Shown in pieces: positions 42,104 through 50,284 of a stretch of DNA of 64,000 bases; positions within the stretch are counted from its first letter, which is position 1, and every line of letters starts with the position of its first letter. Position numbers and translations under genes: made by a program. The notes beneath the pieces were generated by a model. The model ran no database searches and had not been told where the DNA came from. It saw only the letters and a program-made list of their open reading frames with translations. Source of the stretch: Methanoflorens sp963701995 (GTDB lineage: Archaea; Halobacteriota; Bog-38; Methanoflorentales; Methanoflorentaceae); assembly GCA_963701995.1 (NCBI GenBank), contig OY969693.1:62001-126000 (forward strand). Reading direction: 5' to 3'.

Positions 42104-42310
42104 ATGGTTAGCGTGACCATGTCAGTACCCAAAATAGATGTCGAGCTCTGCGTCGGATGTGGAGCGTGTGAAGACATATGCCCCGACGTCTTTGAGCTTC
42201 AGGATGATGGATTGTCGCACGTCATCGACGCGACTGCCTGCAGCGAATGTGAGTGTCAAGAGGCTGCTGACAGCTGCCCGACTGAGGCCATCTCCTTTAT
42301 CGAAGAGTAA
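42104..42310 (+). CDS. monocluster ferredoxin with extra cysteines
   Basis: This 68-residue electron carrier has a single classical cluster motif, C16-x2-C19-x2-C22-x3-C26-P, and a C-terminal C58-P, as in [4Fe-4S] single-cluster ferredoxins where the last cysteine is the fourth ligand and two others can form a disulfide. It also has C46, C49 and C51 (CSECEC), more than the family needs. The protein is acidic (ends SFIEE). The start may be ATG 42104 or 42119. No redox partner gene is adjacent. Confidence 0.9.
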   Translation: MVSVTMSVPKIDVELCVGCGACEDICPDVFELQDDGLSHVIDATACSECECQEAADSCPTEAISFIEE

Positions 42311-42408
42311 TCACGCTCCCGCACAACGCCTCTTTTCTTGTCCATTCTCCCGGCCGGACGCTGGGTGCTGCTGTGCCCCGCCTAATCAAGCTGTCAGTGG
42401 CTGACGCG

Positions 42409-42879
42409 TTAAAAGTGCAAGCCGACCAGCTGAACGAAGAAGGAGAGGAAGTACACGATCGCTGTGCCTTTGATAGCCTTAGCCACGAACATAATGATGA
42501 GAAATGTGGTCGGGTTAAACTCTTCGATTCCAGCGACGATAGGCACCAAATCGCCGGCAAAGGGAATCCATGGCGAGATTATCAACAGCGCTGCCCCATA
42601 TTTACCGAACCAAGCCCGGACCCTCTTTTCGCGTTCGGGGTTATGGAAGGGGATGATCCTCCGTATCCCGTATTTCCCCAAGAGGTAACCCACCGACGCG
42701 CCAAGAACCGACGCAGGAATCAGCACGAGCAGGATGACTAGCGGACTCACATTCTCGCTCAGCAGCAGCGCGATTGTCGGCTCTGTGGGGATAGGGAGCA
42801 CTGATGAGGTGGCGCTGACGAGAAACAGTTCAATCAAGCCGTAGTTAGTGATGAAAGGCAGCGATAGGCACCCAGTCAC
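42409..42879 (-). CDS. VTT/SNARE-associated-type membrane protein (YqaA/DedA-like)
   Basis: This 156-residue integral membrane protein of about four or five helices has a re-entrant SVLPIPTEP loop, a GASVGYLLGKYG motif after the second helix, and ISPWIPFAGDLVPIVAGIEE before the last pair. These are features of the VTT domain (DedA, YqaA, Tvp38), whose members can scramble or flip lipids. Specific substrate is unknown. It is convergent with the ferredoxin gene and stands alone. Confidence 0.78.
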   Translation of the reverse strand: MTGCLSLPFITNYGLIELFLVSATSSVLPIPTEPTIALLLSENVSPLVILLVLIPASVLGASVGYLLGKYGIRRIIPFHNPEREKRVRAWFGKYGAALLIISPWIPFAGDLVPIVAGIEEFNPTTFLIIMFVAKAIKGTAIVYFLSFFVQLVGLHF

Positions 42880-43011
42880 TTTGATCGCTTACAACACTTC
42901 TACGCGTTTATAAAAAGGTAGTGACGACGCCCGACCATACAGATTGCATTTGGATGCCGCTGACGGATAACAGCGCTTATATCCGCGCGGCGCCATGGGT
43001 GTGAAGATAGC

Positions 43012-43383
43012 ATGGAAAACGAACGATATAGGCGCGGGATCGAAGCGCTGCGCAGGGTGAACGAGGAGGGCATCACAAACCTCATTCAGAGTATGGACGC
43101 TGTTGCGCCCGACCTTGCACGCTACGTTATTGAGTTTGCGTACGGGGATATCTACACCCGTCCGGGACTACACACGAAGCAGCGGGAACTATGCATCGTC
43201 GCCGCTCTCACCGCCCTCGGCAATCGAGAAGATCAACTTCGCGACCACATTCAAGCGGCTCTCAATGTTGGGTGCACACGACAGGAGCTTGTCGAGACCA
43301 TCCTGATGATGGCAGTCTATGCAGGCTTTCCGGTCGCGATCAAAGGAATGCAGATCGCACGCGAAATGTTGCTCCATGAGTGA
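43012..43383 (+). CDS. carboxymuconolactone decarboxylase-family protein
   Basis: This 123-residue all-helical protein has the family core KQRELCIVAALTALGNREDQLRDHIQAALNVGCTRQELVETILMMAVYAGFP. The conserved E-x-C and H-x3-A-x2-x-G-x-T motifs are present, but the AhpD-type C-x2-C pair is not, so a peroxidase role is unlikely. Family members range from decarboxylases to proteins of unknown function in anaerobes. It is single, convergent with tRNA-Glu. Confidence 0.88.
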   Translation: MENERYRRGIEALRRVNEEGITNLIQSMDAVAPDLARYVIEFAYGDIYTRPGLHTKQRELCIVAALTALGNREDQLRDHIQAALNVGCTRQELVETILMMAVYAGFPVAIKGMQIAREMLLHE

Positions 43384-43518
43384 CGCTAAACCGAGCCGTG
43401 ACCGCCGTCCGGCCGCGCCTTTTTTTCTCCCAAGAAGAGCGAAACGAAGCGGCCATGCGTATGGCCACTTGACGGATCACTTGAAGAACTGGCGACAGAC
43501 GCCGGCGAATCAAAAATA

Positions 43519-43593
43519 TGCTCCGGTTGGGATTTGAACCCAAGTCGAGGGAGTGAGAGTCCCTCATGATTGGCCGGACTACACTACCGGAGC
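43519..43593 (-). tRNA. tRNA-Glu (CTC anticodon)
   Basis: On the minus strand a 75-base cloverleaf forms: acceptor GCTCCGG pairs with CCGGAGC followed by discriminator A, the anticodon stem AGGGA/TCCCT encloses the loop CTCTCAC with anticodon CTC, and the T arm is TTGGG-TTCAAAT-CCCAA. It reads GAG glutamate codons. CCA is not encoded (TATT follows). No intron is visible. The D arm has a short three-pair stem. Confidence 0.95.
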
Positions 43594-43712
43594 CAGACTT
43601 CTACTATAGCACAAGGGCTCTTAAACTTTGCTCGCAGCGGAGCGGTCATCAAATCGTCCGGTCGACCTGCAAATCGAACGCACCTGCGCGAGCGCATCGT
43701 GCGCTGCCGTCG

Positions 43713-44474
43713 TCAAAGTAGGACCATGTCGCTGAGGAAAGCATACTCCTTTCTGACTTGGTTAACCACCGCAACGTCTATTACCGCGGTGATGATAGCT
43801 TCAGCGTCACCCGCGGCGACAAGCGTCTCTCCCCACGGGTTAGTAATCATGCTGCCGCCGACAAAGGTCGTCGTCGGCACCGGCGTGCCCACTTGATTGC
43901 AGCCGATGAAGTAACACTGGTTTTCGATAGCTCGTGCTCTGTTTAGCGCGATCCAATGTTCAAGGCGAGGGGAGGGCCATGCGGCAGGACAGACGATAAT
44001 TTCAGCCCCCTGCTTGACCATGGCTCGATAGAGCTCAGGAAAACGCAGGTCATAACAGATCGAAAGGCCGATGACGCCAAGCTCGGTCGGCGTAACTACA
44101 ACTTCCGTTCCTGCGATCAACGAGCGTTTCTCTTTCGAACGATAGGAGAACAGATGAATCTTGCGGTACCGTGCGCAGATCGTGCCGCGCTTATCGATGA
44201 GCACGCTCGTGTTGAACATCCGCCCATGCTCGTCCACCTCCAGCATGCTTCCCATGATGATGCAGCTGCCCTTTTCGCGAGCGAGCCGCGCAAAGACCTC
44301 GGTTGTGGGCCCTGGAATGGGCTCTCCGGCCTTGAAATCTCTGCAGTGGGTGAACAGCTCTGGAAGTACGATGAGGTCAGCATCCGTTTCGTCGATTAAC
44401 TCGACCGCGTGATCGACATTTTCCGATCGCGTGCCGAGCGCACCCATCTGAATACACGCCGCCTTGTACCCCAT
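43713..44474 (-). CDS. carbon-nitrogen hydrolase (nitrilase superfamily)
   Basis: From ATG 44474 the 253-residue protein has the catalytic triad E39 (LPELF), K105 (YRKIHLF) and C140 (SICYDLRFPE), plus the second Glu-bearing GSMLEVDEHGRMFNT. The family hydrolyses amides and nitriles; this subtype resembles omega-amidase or N-carbamoyl-putrescine-type enzymes, but substrate cannot be set from sequence. A GTG four codons upstream is an alternative start. It is divergent from argB and could act in nitrogen metabolism. Confidence 0.88.
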   Translation of the reverse strand: MGYKAACIQMGALGTRSENVDHAVELIDETDADLIVLPELFTHCRDFKAGEPIPGPTTEVFARLAREKGSCIIMGSMLEVDEHGRMFNTSVLIDKRGTICARYRKIHLFSYRSKEKRSLIAGTEVVVTPTELGVIGLSICYDLRFPELYRAMVKQGAEIIVCPAAWPSPRLEHWIALNRARAIENQCYFIGCNQVGTPVPTTTFVGGSMITNPWGETLVAAGDAEAIITAVIDVAVVNQVRKEYAFLSDMVLL

Positions 44475-44644
44475 ATGATCCGCCACTCGCGTGCGAAAAT
44501 CTGACGTTCGCCACCTGTCTCATAGTCTTCGAGGCATATAGCCTTAAGGGCGAGGCGTTCCCCGAGCGTTCGCAACGACCGATCGACCGCCTGAGGATGC
44601 GCGCGCAGGAAGATATTTCTATTCTCAGTCGGAACTAGGGGTAA

Positions 44645-45523
44645 ATGAAGCGGGAGCAAATTCTCATTGAAGCGTTGCCCTACATTCGTGAGTTTTACGG
44701 ATCGTTCGTCGTCATCAAGATAGGCGGCCACGCGATGATCGACAAGCGTCTCATGGAGGGCATCATCGAAGATATCGTGCTTTTGCGGTATGTCGGCATG
44801 CAGCCCGTACTCGTCCACGGCGGCGGACCCGAGATCAGCGAGAAGATGGAGCGGATGGGTAAAAAACCTGAATTCGCCGCTGGCTTGCGCGTCACCGACG
44901 AAGAGACGCTAGAGATCGCCCGCATGGTCCTTGTGGGCAACATCAACACGCGCCTCGTCGCGCTCATCGGAAAGCACGGCGGCAAAGGCGTCGGGTTGTC
45001 CGGGAAGGACGGACGCATGATCGCCGCGCGGAAAAAGGGCCCTCAGCGGGTGGTCTATGAAGGTATCGAGCAGGAGGTCGACCTCGGCTGGGTCGGTGAA
45101 ACAGAAGTCATCAACCCAGAGATCCTAATGATCATGGCCGGGAAAGGCTATATTCCCGTGGTTGCACCCATTGCGGTCGATAACGCGTGCCACAGTCTCA
45201 ATCTCAACGCGGACACCGTCGCCGGAGATATTGCGGCAGCGCTTATGGCCCGCAAGCTCATCGCGCTGACCGACGTCAGCGGCATTCAACGCGACCAGAG
45301 CGATCCCGAAACGGTCATCTCGCGCATGACGTTCGCAGAAGCGCAGCGCGCGATTGAGACAGGGAGCATCAGCGGCGGAATGATCCCCAAAGTGCACGCG
45401 TGCATCAAGGCCCTCGAAGCGGGGGTGCAAAACGCGCACATCATCAACGGCAATTTCCATCACGCACTCCTGCTCGAGCTGTTCACGGACAAAGGCATCG
45501 GAACGATGATGGTGAGGAGGTAA
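44645..45523 (+). CDS. argB: acetylglutamate kinase
   Basis: This amino-acid kinase phosphorylates N-acetylglutamate in arginine synthesis. The 292-residue protein has FVVIKIGGHAM, LVHGGGPEIS with the phosphate loop, the RMVLVGNINTRLVALIG helix, VAPIAVD ... NLNADTVAGDIAAAL, and the C-terminal GGMIPKVHACIKALEAGV. AGGGG five bases before the ATG supports the start. The ornithine cyclodeaminase gene follows after 46 bases on the same strand, linking arginine and proline metabolism. Confidence 0.95.
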   Translation: MKREQILIEALPYIREFYGSFVVIKIGGHAMIDKRLMEGIIEDIVLLRYVGMQPVLVHGGGPEISEKMERMGKKPEFAAGLRVTDEETLEIARMVLVGNINTRLVALIGKHGGKGVGLSGKDGRMIAARKKGPQRVVYEGIEQEVDLGWVGETEVINPEILMIMAGKGYIPVVAPIAVDNACHSLNLNADTVAGDIAAALMARKLIALTDVSGIQRDQSDPETVISRMTFAEAQRAIETGSISGGMIPKVHACIKALEAGVQNAHIINGNFHHALLLELFTDKGIGTMMVRR

Positions 45524-45569
45524 GCCTAGCGGCCACCGCATCGGCTGGCTGGCGCGCTGGGAACGTCGC

Positions 45570-46793
45570 ATGAGAACGATTCGCGAAGTAGAGTTGCAGG
45601 GACACATTATTGACTCACTCACGCTAACGCGGGTGCTCGACAAGATCATGGATCTTGACGGTGAGTTCGAGATTATCACCTTCACGATCGGTGAGCACAA
45701 GAGCGACCCGAGCTACGTCAGGCTGGCGGTCAAGGGACGCGACGAGGCACATCTTGATGCGATTATGAGCGACCTTCACCGCCTCGGAGCCCAAGTTCCC
45801 GAGATCGAAGACGTCCGTTTAGGAGCCGCCGACAAAGACAAAGCTGTCCCGAAAGGGTTCTATTCGACGACAAATCACCCCACTTTTGTTCATCACCGCG
45901 GCGCTTGGATTCCCGTAGAGGATATCGAGATGGACTGCACGATCGTCGTTCGCGATGACCGAGCGCGGTGCACGCCGCTCCACAAAGTGGTGAAAGGGGA
46001 CCAGATCGTGCTCGGCCAGCGCGGTGTCCGTGTTGTTCCCCCTGAGCGACCGCGTACTCGCTCCCTTTTTGAGTTTATGGGCGGCGCCGTGTCCTCTGAG
46101 CGTCCTTCAGCGACGCTTATACGCCAAATCGCCGTCGAAATGGTGCACGCTAAGGTGCAAGGCAAGAAGATCGCCGTCGTTGCCGGGCCGGCGGTATCCC
46201 ACACCGGCGCTGCCGAGGCGCTGGCGAGCATCATCCGCCGTGGGTACGTGGATGCCCTTCTCGCCGGCAACGCGCTCGCGGTTCACGACATCGAGCGTGA
46301 CCTGTACGGAACATCGCTCGGCCTCGACATTAAGACAGCCGAACTTGTCAGCGAGGGACACAAGCACCACCTCTACGCCATCAGTGAGGTGATCCGCTGC
46401 GGGTCGATCACAGCGGCGGTGCGCCAGGGGCTCGTCAAAAGTGGCGTTATGTACGAAAGCGTCGTCAATAACGTGCCGTTCGTGCTTGCTGGGTCCATCC
46501 GCGATGATGGCCCGTTGCCCGAAGTCATTACGGATACGATGGCGGCTCAGGATGCCATGCGGGAGCTTCTCAGAGACGCTGACCTCGTGCTTATGATGGC
46601 CACCATGCTGCACTCCATCGCTGTCGGGAACATGCTCCCCTCGTACGTCAAAACGATTTGCGTCGACATTAATCCGGCCACCGTGACGAAGCTCATCGAT
46701 CGCGGGACGGCGCAGGCTATCGGGATCGTCACGGACGTGGGAACCTTCCTCCCCGCGCTTGCAGCGGAGCTCGAGATTGTCGACGTCGAATAA
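45570..46793 (+). CDS. archaeal ornithine cyclodeaminase (LOR/SDH-type, TIGR00300)
   Basis: The 407-residue protein starts with an N-terminal domain (about 1-100; MRTIREVELQGHIIDSLTLTRVLDKI, GEFEIITFTIG) matching the LOR/SDH bifunctional conserved domain. A Rossmann-like C-terminal half follows (VVAGPAVSHTGAAEALASIIRRGYVDALLAGNALAVHDIERDLYGTSLG). Archaeal members were shown in Methanococcus to convert ornithine to proline and ammonia, unrelated to the bacterial cyclodeaminase. Position after argB fits this. Residues binding NAD were not mapped. Confidence 0.85.
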   Translation: MRTIREVELQGHIIDSLTLTRVLDKIMDLDGEFEIITFTIGEHKSDPSYVRLAVKGRDEAHLDAIMSDLHRLGAQVPEIEDVRLGAADKDKAVPKGFYSTTNHPTFVHHRGAWIPVEDIEMDCTIVVRDDRARCTPLHKVVKGDQIVLGQRGVRVVPPERPRTRSLFEFMGGAVSSERPSATLIRQIAVEMVHAKVQGKKIAVVAGPAVSHTGAAEALASIIRRGYVDALLAGNALAVHDIERDLYGTSLGLDIKTAELVSEGHKHHLYAISEVIRCGSITAAVRQGLVKSGVMYESVVNNVPFVLAGSIRDDGPLPEVITDTMAAQDAMRELLRDADLVLMMATMLHSIAVGNMLPSYVKTICVDINPATVTKLIDRGTAQAIGIVTDVGTFLPALAAELEIVDVE

Positions 46794-46867
46794 TTTTCGG
46801 GATCGACGCGTGCAACGGCCTGCGTTTGCCGTACTGTTTGCACGGGCTTTGATGCTGCTGCAGGGAA

Positions 46868-47632
46868 TCAGCCTGCGTCTTTGATCACCGGCGAAGCAGC
46901 CGGGTCGAACGGATTTGTGCGCAACGCCAAGGAGAACAGGTACGGATATCGCTTTAAGAGGTGCGCCATGTACCTTAGCCACTCGGAGGTGAGCGCGCTG
47001 TATGCTCGTCCTACATCACCAGCAAGGTGTCGGTAATCACCGCCGGGCAGGTGAGCGAGGTCGGCCCGGTACTGCAGCTCATCAGCGACGTGGAAGACCG
47101 CCCAAAGCTGTTCGGTGAAGGCTTCCTGTTCGAGGAGGTTCGGATTTTCAAGGAGACGGAGCAAAAACGTCCGCTCTGAGATGAGAAAATTGCGCAGGTT
47201 CTCTAGGAAATGCAACGCTTTTGGGTCGCCCTTCTCGAAAAAGAGCTTGTATTCGTGCTGTTTTATGCGCAAACTCGCGTCGGCAAAGTTGCGGCTCGTC
47301 CACGTGCCCTTCACCAAAAGCTCATCGCGAATCCTCCCGACTTGCGCGTCAAAGTCCGAAAACGCTTTCAGGAGTGGGGTGCCGACCTCGCTGAAGTAGA
47401 CACCGATTACCATGTTTAGTTTGGTGAGTTGACTCCGCTTTTCTTGCCGGCTTATTACCCAATCAACGACGAGGACGACAAGAAGCACCTCGATCGGAAG
47501 AAAGGCAACGTCGCCAAGTCCGTAGATCTTGATATACGCTAAATCGTGGAATAAGTAGAAGTGAACCATGTAGAGCAATGCAGAGAGCGCAATAAGAAGG
47601 AGGCCGAAATAAACCCGCCAGCCGATCTTCAT
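46868..47632 (-). CDS. two-helix membrane protein with helical cytoplasmic domain, unknown
   Basis: From ATG 47632, with GAGG in good position, the 254-residue protein has two membrane helices (VYFGLLLIALSALLYMVHFYLF and FLPIEVLLVVLVVDWVI) and a soluble helical domain of about 185 residues starting at SRQEKRSQLTKLNMVIG. The soluble domain is rich in Leu, Arg and Glu and lacks clear catalytic motifs. A homologous family exists in other archaea to my recollection, but without assigned function. It converges with the ornithine cyclodeaminase gene. Confidence 0.62.
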   Translation of the reverse strand: MKIGWRVYFGLLLIALSALLYMVHFYLFHDLAYIKIYGLGDVAFLPIEVLLVVLVVDWVISRQEKRSQLTKLNMVIGVYFSEVGTPLLKAFSDFDAQVGRIRDELLVKGTWTSRNFADASLRIKQHEYKLFFEKGDPKALHFLENLRNFLISERTFLLRLLENPNLLEQEAFTEQLWAVFHVADELQYRADLAHLPGGDYRHLAGDVGRAYSALTSEWLRYMAHLLKRYPYLFSLALRTNPFDPAASPVIKDAG

Positions 47633-47868
47633 CTGTCCCTCACCCCCGCAGTGACAGCATTGTATCTCCCATGTCAATAGCTCAAAATATAGTCTCGGTC
47701 AGCCGTAGGGGACACAACGGCGATCGGATGGTCGGGTGATCGGCCGCCGAAACCTCCTCAGCGACGCAAAGCAACGTCACGTCGTGAAACGGTACTAGAT
47801 GGCGGCCACGCCGTCGTCTCACAGCGCCCCCTGCCAGGGTGCACAGAGTGCGCAGAGCAAGGAAGGTG

Positions 47869-48891
47869 TCAACCACTTGATTCAATCTGCGGCCCATAAT
47901 TGAGCACAAAAATCCGATTTGCAAGCCGCACGCCAGCTCGTTCAATGCGATTGGTCGTCAGCTGATCGTTGGGTATGGTTCGACTGAAATGCTTGAATAG
48001 GTTCTCTTTGTCGCCGCGAAGCCTAGGCACGTCGTCAAAAAGGCCCTCGCGCGCTGCATGCAGCTTACACAAGACCCCCCGAACGCCTAGCTTGGCGGCA
48101 AAGCCGAAACTGAGCACCTCAGACACGACGAGCGAGGGCACGAATCTTAGCACATCGCCGGTCGACAGGTATTTTCTGAGAAAAACGTAGCGTCCCTTCT
48201 CCAGCAGAAATAACTTCTCCGGATCGACATCGAGTCGGTAATCGTGTCGAATGATTGACGTAGGGACGTAGAGCGATTCAAATCCAGCAAGATACGCTTT
48301 GCACGTAAAATCAAGATCATCGTGATAGAGAAAGAGGGCCTCATCAAAGCCGCCGAGCTGCAGAAACTCATCTCTGCGCACGGCGAAGCAGCACCCTGAA
48401 ACGTAGCTCACTGGCTCCGACACAGCGCACGCGTCTTTGTCTGACCCATACCCTCTCGTAAATGCGAGGCCGGTGAAATGCAAGACGTTTCCGCAGTTGC
48501 CGATTGTGGAACCGTCGTAGATCAAAATCTTAGGGGTGGTTAATAACCTTCGGCGCCCAATAAGAGGCTGTATGAGCGCGTCTAACCAGCCCTCCTCGGC
48601 GAGCGTATCGGGATTCAAGATAACGACAAAATCGCCCGTGGCACGAGCTACGCCCTGATTGTTCGCACGGCCCCACCCGTAGTTTTCGTCGTTTTCGAGC
48701 AATTCCACCGACTGGAATCGTTCCTTAAGGATTCGAACGGTATCATCACTTGAATCGTTGTCAACGACGATGATCTCGAGGGCGTAGGCTGCTCGACCAC
48801 GCCGCGCGTAGATAGAATTAAGGCACGCTTCGATGTAGTCCGCGCTGTTGTACGTCACGATAACGATACTCACGAGATACTCATCGGCCAT
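47869..48891 (-). CDS. GT2-family glycosyltransferase (rhamnosyltransferase-like)
   Basis: This 340-residue inverting glycosyltransferase of the GT-A fold begins DEYLVSIVIVTYNSADYIEACL, with the EIIVVDNDSSDD sugar-nucleotide segment, the LNPDT variant of the DxD metal motif, SYVSGCCFAVRRDEFLQLGGFDEALFLYHDDLDFTCKAYLAG acceptor region, and a C-terminal tail of 100 residues without helices. GT2 enzymes of this type add rhamnose or similar sugars to glycans. It is the first member, by position, of the surface-glycan locus. Confidence 0.87.
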   Translation of the reverse strand: MADEYLVSIVIVTYNSADYIEACLNSIYARRGRAAYALEIIVVDNDSSDDTVRILKERFQSVELLENDENYGWGRANNQGVARATGDFVVILNPDTLAEEGWLDALIQPLIGRRRLLTTPKILIYDGSTIGNCGNVLHFTGLAFTRGYGSDKDACAVSEPVSYVSGCCFAVRRDEFLQLGGFDEALFLYHDDLDFTCKAYLAGFESLYVPTSIIRHDYRLDVDPEKLFLLEKGRYVFLRKYLSTGDVLRFVPSLVVSEVLSFGFAAKLGVRGVLCKLHAAREGLFDDVPRLRGDKENLFKHFSRTIPNDQLTTNRIERAGVRLANRIFVLNYGPQIESSG

Positions 48892-49008
48892 TTTCACGAC
48901 ACGCGACAAGGAAAATCAGCCACGGTCTGCCACCGAAATCTCACGATGAGGGCTTGAGCGCAGCCGCATATGAAGCTTTTCCCCCCCAGCCAGAGCGTCC
49001 AGCAGTCC

Positions 49009-49980
49009 TCACCTTCTGGCCCGCGCGTTGATATCCTGGACGGACCACAGCAAGAGTCCGGCAAGCACCCCAAAAAGACCCACGCCGACACAGAAGAGCC
49101 ATCCCAGCATGTAGATAGTGATCAAGTTGTTGGTGCGATTGAACACGTCAAGCGCACGAAGAAATAGGGCTACGCCAGCAGCCAAGAAGAAAAGCCCGGG
49201 AACGCCGAAGAAGAGGATCGGGTGCTTTTGCGAGACCACGCGAATGATCGAATTGATGACATCAAGTCCGTGGCGCACAGGGCCCTTGCTCGAATCGCGG
49301 ATACCGTCGTAACGAGTCACAATTCCCGCTTCTCTGATTTTGAGGTTACTATCGGCCGCCTTGATGATGATCTCAGAACTAACACCCATACCATTCTGGT
49401 TCACGTCGATCGCGTGAAGGGCCTTTCGCGAATATGCGCGAAACCCGCTTTGCGAATCGGTCAATCTCAGCCCTGAACCCAGCATTGTTGCGTGATCAAG
49501 CACCTTCATCCCAAATTTCCGGTAGCGAGGAATCGTCCGGTTTTTCACCCCACGCGCAAAGCGTGAGCCAATCACGATATCGGCGCCGCTTTCTCGCATC
49601 TCGTCGATAAGCTGCGGGATGTCATCGGGATTGTGTTGTCCGTCCCCATCGAGCGTGACGAGCACGTCGACGTCGCAGTCTCGCGCTATCTCAAAACAAT
49701 GGCGTATGGCACTGCCGTACCCCTCGTTTGTGAGGTGCCGGAAGACCTCGGCGCCGACCAGCTCAGCCACATCTGCGGTGCTATCATCAGAGCCATCGTC
49801 GACGACGACGACTCGGTCGGCGTGGCGCCGTGCACGGGCAACAACGCTGCCTATGGTGAGCTCTTCATTGTACGCGGGGATCGCCACCATGCTGCCGCGT
49901 GCGCTGGTGGCCAGTATAGCAGCGCTGGTCGCACGATTAGCAGACTGCTTCGCGCCGTCGAAGTCGTTTTGAAAGGGCAT
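49009..49980 (-). CDS. dolichyl-phosphate-sugar synthase-like GT2 with C-terminal membrane hairpin
   Basis: The protein (323 residues from ATG 49980) has GSMVAIPAYNEELTIGSVVARA, VVVDDGSDDSTADVAE, the metal motif TLDGDGQHNPDDIP, the GSRFARGV loop, a DSQSGFRAYSRKAL acceptor motif and two C-terminal membrane helices. This set is typical of archaeal polyisoprenyl-phosphate hexose synthases that charge dolichyl phosphate for N-glycosylation or S-layer modification. The start is set by a TATA element near 50041-50050 on the minus strand; an upstream extension of 115 residues has no family character. Confidence 0.88.
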   Translation of the reverse strand: MPFQNDFDGAKQSANRATSAAILATSARGSMVAIPAYNEELTIGSVVARARRHADRVVVVDDGSDDSTADVAELVGAEVFRHLTNEGYGSAIRHCFEIARDCDVDVLVTLDGDGQHNPDDIPQLIDEMRESGADIVIGSRFARGVKNRTIPRYRKFGMKVLDHATMLGSGLRLTDSQSGFRAYSRKALHAIDVNQNGMGVSSEIIIKAADSNLKIREAGIVTRYDGIRDSSKGPVRHGLDVINSIIRVVSQKHPILFFGVPGLFFLAAGVALFLRALDVFNRTNNLITIYMLGWLFCVGVGLFGVLAGLLLWSVQDINARARR

Positions 49981-50284
49981 CGTTCTGCTTCGTGCGACGT
50001 GCAGGAGCCGCACGCTCTCCAATTTCTTTGGGTGCGCTCTGTTATAAATAGATACATGACCTGACACTGCTCTGCTTGTCGCCTTTGCGCAACGAAAAGA
50101 GACCCCAGACTCAGCCATGATGCGCCAGTTGTTCCGACACCGAGCGAGCGCTAACATTGCCTCTACGTGCCCGTCGAACGGAAAGAAGCGGCGTTCTTCG
50201 GACCGCTTGTGCCCGAATCCAGCGGGATGCCGCGACCTCCGCACGACAGACGAAGGACGCCAGGGGCGAGGGCGTGCCCCCTCG
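49981..50284. promoter_or_regulatory. spacer with the promoter of the dolichyl-phosphate-sugar synthase-like gene
   Basis: Apart from the TATA-like TATTTATAAC (minus strand, about 50041-50050), which predicts a leader of roughly 40 bases, the 304 bases carry no supported gene. The minus frame remains open through it but reads as non-coding. Confidence 0.4.

Noticed and set aside
46107..46982. A long minus-strand frame antisense to the ornithine cyclodeaminase gene.
   Set aside because: The plus-strand gene has clear family motifs; the antisense frame has none and is explained by high-GC codon structure.
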